From: Korobacter sp036501185
Lineage (GTDB): Bacteria; Acidobacteriota; Terriglobia; Terriglobales; Acidobacteriaceae
NCBI GenBank assembly: GCA_036501185.1
Contig: DASYAU010000172.1
Span: 1 to 64,000 of the forward strand
Length of the DNA: 64,000 bases
Direction of reading: 5' to 3'
The translations under genes were made by a program, and so were the position numbers. This document shows, in pieces, positions 61,047 through 64,000 of this stretch. Below the pieces are notes generated by a model that had not been told where the DNA came from, did no database searches, and was given only the letters and a program-made list of their open reading frames with translations. Positions within the stretch are counted from its first letter, which is position 1. Every line of letters starts with the position of its first letter.

Positions 61047-61835
61047 ATGCATCGCTTCACCTTTAGGCTTTTTGGGCTGACTCTCGTCATCCTCGCCGCG
61101 CTCCTCTGCGCGGGCGAGCCGATCCAGTCGCTCAAGCCCACTGGATACGTTGACGATTTTGCCAACGCCCTCAGCCCCGATACTAAGGCTAAGCTCGAAG
61201 CTCTCGGCACCGATCTCGATCAGAAGGCCCATGCCCAGCTCGCCGTCGTCACCGTCAAGTCGCTCGATGGCGACGACATCGACGACTACGCCGTCAAGCT
61301 TTTTAAAGCTTGGGGAATCGGCGGCAAGAGTTCCGATCGTGGCGTTCTCATCCTCGCCTCTATTCAGGATCGCAAGTACCGTACCGAGGTCGGCTACGGT
61401 CTCGAAGGCATTCTTCCCGACGGCAAAGTCGGTGGCTTCGGCCGCGAAGCCGTGCCCATGTTCAAGGAAGGGAACTATTCCGGCGCGCTAACCCTCATGG
61501 CCACGCGCGTCTCTCAGACGATCGCCGAGGACGCTAAGGTCACACTCGCCAACGTGCCGCCGGCGCCGCGCTCGCAGCCGCAACGTCATTTTGACGTTCC
61601 CGGCATTTTCATCGTCTTTTTTATTGCCATCCTGTTCCACCTAATCGCTTGGATTTGGCGCATGGCCCGCTACGGTCGAACCTATACCACTCGGCACGGC
61701 GGCTTCTGGGGTGGCGGCGGCCCATGGATCGGTGGCGGTTTTGGTGGTGGTGGGGGCGGCTTCAGCGGTGGAGGCGGTTTCGGAGGTTTCGGCGGTGGCA
61801 GCTCTGGAGGAGGTGGCGCAAGTGGCGGCTGGTGA
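61047..61835 (+). CDS. TPM-domain exported protein with Gly-rich tail (YgcG-like)
   Basis: A 262-residue protein. A signal peptide or N-terminal helix spans about 1-23 (LFGLTLVILAALLCAGEP). A TPM domain follows at about 30-150 (YVDDFANALSPDTKAKLEAL, AVVTVKSLDGDDIDDYAVKLF, RGVLILASIQDRKYRTEVGYGLEG). Then comes a membrane helix at about 190-210 (IFIVFFIAILFHLIAW). The tail is almost pure Gly/Ser/Phe (GGGGFSGGGGFGGFGGG). TPM proteins are often encoded beside LemA, as here. Their role may be in envelope stress or photosystem-like assembly. It overlaps the next gene by 14 nt. Confidence 0.88.
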   Translation: MHRFTFRLFGLTLVILAALLCAGEPIQSLKPTGYVDDFANALSPDTKAKLEALGTDLDQKAHAQLAVVTVKSLDGDDIDDYAVKLFKAWGIGGKSSDRGVLILASIQDRKYRTEVGYGLEGILPDGKVGGFGREAVPMFKEGNYSGALTLMATRVSQTIAEDAKVTLANVPPAPRSQPQRHFDVPGIFIVFFIAILFHLIAWIWRMARYGRTYTTRHGGFWGGGGPWIGGGFGGGGGGFSGGGGFGGFGGGSSGGGGASGGW

Positions 61836-62553
61836 AAAGCAATCGATCAACCCTGAGGCCGAACTCTCGGAACTCGTTCCCCGCCTGCGTGAAGCCGCGG
61901 GACGCAACCTCGTCTCCGTCATCGTCTATGGCTCCGCTGCCGGCAAAGACTTTCGCCGCGAATATAGCGACCTCAATGTTCTAGTCGTCGCCAATAAGTT
62001 TCCGCTGGAAGCCTTGAAAGCGCTTTCGCCCGTCATGACGTGGTGGCGCGAACGCGGTCATCCTCCGGTCGTCCTCTTCACCCGCGACGAGATTGACCGA
62101 TCAGCTGACGTTTTCGCCATTGAGCTTTACGATATGAAGGAGCGTCATCGCGTGCTTGAAGGCGAGGACGTCTTCGCCAAGCTTGAGATTCCCATGTCGT
62201 TGCACCGCGTCCAACTCGAGCACGAGTTGCGCACTAACTTGCTCCGTCTCCGCCAGGCCTATATTGCCGACACCGGCGAGCAGTCCGTCATGCACCTCAT
62301 GTTGCAATCCATCTCCACGTTCGGTACCCTCTTTCGCCACGTGCTTATCGCGCTCGGACAGCAACCGCCGGCGCATCGGCGCGAAGCCACCGTCAAGCTC
62401 GGCGAAGTCGTCGGGTTTGATCCCAAGCCGTTCGTGGAGATTTATGACATGCGCGAAGGCCGCTCGCACGCTATGCACGTCGACGATACCTTCCGTATCT
62501 ACTTGTTCGCCATCGAGCAGGTAACCAACTGGGTCGATAAGAAACTCGAGTAA
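61822..62553 (+). CDS. Nucleotidyltransferase-like protein (DxN variant)
   Basis: A 243-residue protein with a polymerase-beta-like motif, VIVYGSAAGKDFRREYSDLNVLVV. The second acidic residue of the expected DxD is Asn, which may weaken metal binding. The C-terminal half is helical (MHLMLQSISTFGTLFRHVLIALG). I chose the GTG at 61822, since GGAGGAGG lies 7 nt upstream and the preceding sequence is the Gly-rich tail of the TPM gene in another frame. It could be a degenerate nucleotidyltransferase. It is cotranscribed with the TPM gene and precedes lemA. Confidence 0.72.
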   Translation: MAAGEKQSINPEAELSELVPRLREAAGRNLVSVIVYGSAAGKDFRREYSDLNVLVVANKFPLEALKALSPVMTWWRERGHPPVVLFTRDEIDRSADVFAIELYDMKERHRVLEGEDVFAKLEIPMSLHRVQLEHELRTNLLRLRQAYIADTGEQSVMHLMLQSISTFGTLFRHVLIALGQQPPAHRREATVKLGEVVGFDPKPFVEIYDMREGRSHAMHVDDTFRIYLFAIEQVTNWVDKKLE

Positions 62554-62643
62554 TCCTGCTTTTGACGTGAGGCAGCCCCGAGCTTTCGCTCGCCGATTGC
62601 CTGGACACAAGAGATTTTGGGGCTTTAGCCCCTGAGGCAAAAC

Positions 62644-63243
62644 ATGAAAGCTCTCATCGTTCTCGTCATCGTCGGACTCATCGTCCTCAGCGTCTTCGGC
62701 ATGTACATCTCCGCCAAGAACACCATGGTGCAGAAAAACGAAGCCGTGAAAAACGCCTGGTCCGAAGTCGACGTCAACCTCCAGCGCCGCGCCGATCTCA
62801 TTCCCAATCTCGTAGAGACTGTGAAGGGCATCGCCCAACAGGAACAAACTGTCTTCGGTGATATCGCCAACGCCCGCGCGCGTCTCCTCAGCGCCGGTTC
62901 GCCGCAAGATAAAATTGCCGCCAATCAGCAACTTGATGGCGCGCTCGGGCGCCTTCTCGCAATCGCCGAGAACTACCCGCAGCTACGTTCCAACGAAAAC
63001 TTCCTGCGTCTCCAGGATGAGCTCGCCGGCACCGAAAACCGCATCTCCGTCGCTCGCAAGCGCTATAACGACTCCCTCCAGGACTACAACACCTACATCG
63101 GCCAGTTCCCGGCCAGCCTCTTCGCCAACAGCGCTGGGTTCCATCGCAACGATGCCTACTTCCAGGCGTCCGAAGGCTCGCGCCAAGTACCCAAAGTTCA
63201 GTTCACCACGCCACAAACCTCGTCCGCAGCTCCCGCTCACTAA
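62644..63243 (+). CDS. lemA: LemA family membrane protein
   Basis: A 199-residue protein with one N-terminal membrane helix (LIVLVIVGLIVLSVFGMYI). The LemA helical domain follows: NEAVKNAWSEVDVNLQRRADLIPNLVETVKG, NENFLRLQDELAGTENRISVARKRYND and YNTYIGQFPASLFA. LemA proteins are often encoded next to TPM-domain proteins, as here, and probably act together at the cell envelope. The function is not established. A small GC hairpin (62619-62632) lies just before the ribosome binding site. A terminator follows. Confidence 0.92.
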   Translation: MKALIVLVIVGLIVLSVFGMYISAKNTMVQKNEAVKNAWSEVDVNLQRRADLIPNLVETVKGIAQQEQTVFGDIANARARLLSAGSPQDKIAANQQLDGALGRLLAIAENYPQLRSNENFLRLQDELAGTENRISVARKRYNDSLQDYNTYIGQFPASLFANSAGFHRNDAYFQASEGSRQVPKVQFTTPQTSSAAPAH

Positions 63244-63257
63244 AGATCAGTTTGGGT

Positions 63258-63305
63258 GCCCCGTCCTTATCTCCCGCTTTTGGAGATAGGGCGGGGTGGT
63301 TTGTT
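63258..63305 (+). terminator. Terminator after lemA
   Basis: A long stem: GCCCCG-TCCTTATCTCC pairs with GGAGATAGGG-CGGGG(T) around CGCTTTT, followed by TGGTTTG. It is very stable, although the T tract is short. Confidence 0.75.
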
Positions 63306-63527
63306 AGCACCTTTCTGGCCTCAGCCTTTCTCCGTATCGCCGCCACCGTCACCCTTCCGCGTGCGTTCCGTCACAGACATGGCTTTACGCCCCGGTTATC
63401 TTGCTGTACTAGGGCCGGTGCGCCCGGACTGACATCCAAAGCGCACTGGCCCCTTGGTTTCCGCACGGGCAAATAGCAACTAAGTCCTTTGTCTTTCTAT
63501 ATTTAGTTCTAAGTCTTTTGTTTTTCC

Positions 63528-63603
63528 ATTTTTAGCGTAAGAAGATGGCTAAGTCGTTGAAAACATTATTTCGACAAAAAATTAAAAAATTACTTAATAG
63601 TAA
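63528..63603 (+). repeat. AT-rich island element, copy B
   Basis: Aligns without gaps to 13682-13757, at roughly 67% by hand count. In this copy the shared frame begins with a true ATG. Confidence 0.5.
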
Positions 63604-63616
63604 CGGGCAGCCGTAA
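63545..63616 (+). CDS. Mini-ORF, 23-aa basic peptide (conserved between two islands)
   Basis: MAKSLKTLFRQKIKKLLNSN and three more residues: a short basic, amphipathic helix. The same frame at 13.7 kb reads VLKSLKTLLRLTTKILLSS. Five of the first eight aligned codons (aaa/aag, tca/tcg, ctg/ttg, cta/tta, cgc/cga) differ only by synonymous changes, which is the pattern expected of a translated sequence. The ribosome binding site (AAGAAG) is poor. The function is unknown; a small membrane-active peptide or a conserved element inside a structured RNA are both possible. Confidence 0.35.
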   Translation: MAKSLKTLFRQKIKKLLNSNGQP

Positions 63617-63645
63617 ATGGATCCTGTTCGCCAGATTTCAACGAG

Positions 63646-63682
63646 CAAAAACAAAACCGCCCAGACCGAAGCCCGGGCGGTT
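63646..63682 (-). terminator. Minus-strand terminator of the small membrane protein gene
   Basis: On the minus strand AACCGCCC / GGGCGGTT form an 8-bp stem, followed by TTTTGTTTTTG. It lies 19 nt past the stop at 63701. Confidence 0.85.
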
Positions 63683-63700
63683 CGAGGATCTCTGAATCCG

Positions 63701-63838
63701 TTAGTACCCAGCAGCACGCAACCGCTGATGATTCTTCACTTCGGTACGGCGATCGGCGACCTCCAACAGCTTGCCAACTCCAGCGGCGAACAGAAGCGAA
63801 ATACTCACCCAAACTGCCAATCCTTCGACGATTCCCAT
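63701..63838 (-). CDS. Small membrane protein (45 aa)
   Basis: Begins MGIVEGLAVWVSISLLFAAG, which forms a single hydrophobic helix, followed by a charged tail (KLLEVADRRTEVKNHQRLR). The ATG at 63838 has GAGGTAGG upstream. A strong terminator follows at 63646-63682, which supports a real transcript. I recognise no family. It is divergent from the gene that begins at 63984. Confidence 0.6.
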   Translation of the reverse strand: MGIVEGLAVWVSISLLFAAGVGKLLEVADRRTEVKNHQRLRAAGY

Positions 63839-63983
63839 ACGCCTACCTCGCTTTCTAAGACCTGCAATTGGGACAGTTCCAGCATCATCTCTGCTCGTCC
63901 CACCCCGGTCAACGCACCGCAGTCCAACGTCCCTTCGAGCCAGGGCTCGTCCCACGGTAACCAAATCGAGGAGGTCGACTAAA

Positions 63984-64000
63984 ATGGCCGACTTCCAACT
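63984..64000 (+). CDS. Start of a gene running off the right edge (partial)
   Basis: ATG at 63984 with GAGGAGG upstream; the first codons read MADFQ. Too little remains to identify the product. Confidence 0.55.

Larger units (their letters stand above)
63306..63700. other. Gap with a second AT-rich island
   Basis: I see no gene of usual size. The left part is GC-normal. From about 63477 to 63603 the sequence is strongly AT-rich, like the island at 13.7 kb, and contains a 23-codon mini-ORF (63545). A minus-strand terminator lies at 63646-63682. Confidence 0.6.

Noticed and set aside
63617..63982. 121-codon plus-strand frame near the right edge
   Set aside because: It runs through a minus-strand terminator and an opposing small gene, has no ribosome binding site, and ends in the ribosome binding region of the gene at 63984.
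1..64000. CRISPR arrays, insertion sequences, tRNA and rRNA genes
   Set aside because: No spaced direct-repeat array, transposase motif, cloverleaf-like gene or rRNA segment was recognised. Absence by eye does not exclude a missed tRNA.

Overview
The window looks like a chromosomal segment from an Acidobacteriota bacterium, most likely class Terriglobia (a Koribacter-like soil lineage). I infer this from the gene style, not from a database search. The signs are a VWFA-related protein of the type common in Acidobacteria, a Ser/Thr kinase fused to TPR repeats, a fused LptF/LptG permease, moderately high G+C with C/G-ending codons, and frequent GTG/TTG starts. I saw no tRNA, rRNA, CRISPR array, transposase or prophage gene.

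Layout. 0-1.2 kb: end of a cytochrome c oxidase operon (ctaD-ctaE-ctaF). 1.3-6.3 kb: a zinc-ribbon membrane protein, an enolase-superfamily enzyme and a large FAD/Fe-S 2-hydroxyacid dehydrogenase. 6.3-7.5 kb: a Xre/MbcA-RES toxin-antitoxin pair with its own palindromic operator. 7.6-10 kb: a PhoB/PhoR-like two-component system. 10-16.4 kb (minus strand): a small Cys-containing protein, the TPR kinase, an AT-rich gene-poor gap, a metallophosphoesterase and the VWFA protein. 16.6-22.3 kb: phosphate uptake genes (PhoU-like, a 54-aa protein, pstS, pstC, pstA, pstB, phoU) with three candidate PhoB boxes. 22.5-25.7 kb: an ArsR regulator behind five 10-bp-phased repeats, then an acyl ligase-carrier-acyltransferase fusion.

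25.7-34.1 kb holds the most unusual locus: HD protein, MmgE/PrpD dehydratase, single-chain (homo)aconitase-type hydratase, isocitrate/isopropylmalate-type dehydrogenase, a CitD-CitE fusion and CitF. Together these could dehydrate, isomerise, oxidatively decarboxylate and cleave a citrate-like acid. A CRP/FNR-type site lies about 41.5 bp upstream of a possible transcription start. An orphan GlmS isomerase domain follows.

35.4-38.2 kb: arsenic operon (Cys-rich MarR, arsM, acr3, arsC). 38.3-45.9 kb: two further MarR regulators, purB, a ClC channel, a DUF885 peptidase-like protein and AmrS. 46-49.4 kb (minus): DUF1059, a hydrophilic protein, glmU, an exported protein and a possible small gene. 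49.7-51.1 kb: bactofilin and a methyltransferase. 51-58.5 kb (minus): an ABC exporter-methyltransferase-flavoprotein operon, a glycosyltransferase and LptFG. 58.6-63.2 kb: GH57 glycosidase, TPM protein, nucleotidyltransferase-like protein and LemA. The right end has a second AT-rich island carrying a 23-codon mini-ORF related to the island at 13.7 kb, a small membrane protein, and the start of a gene running off the edge.

A recurring feature is a -10 hexamer beginning exactly 12 nt before the start codon with no ribosome binding site. This suggests leaderless transcription of several genes.
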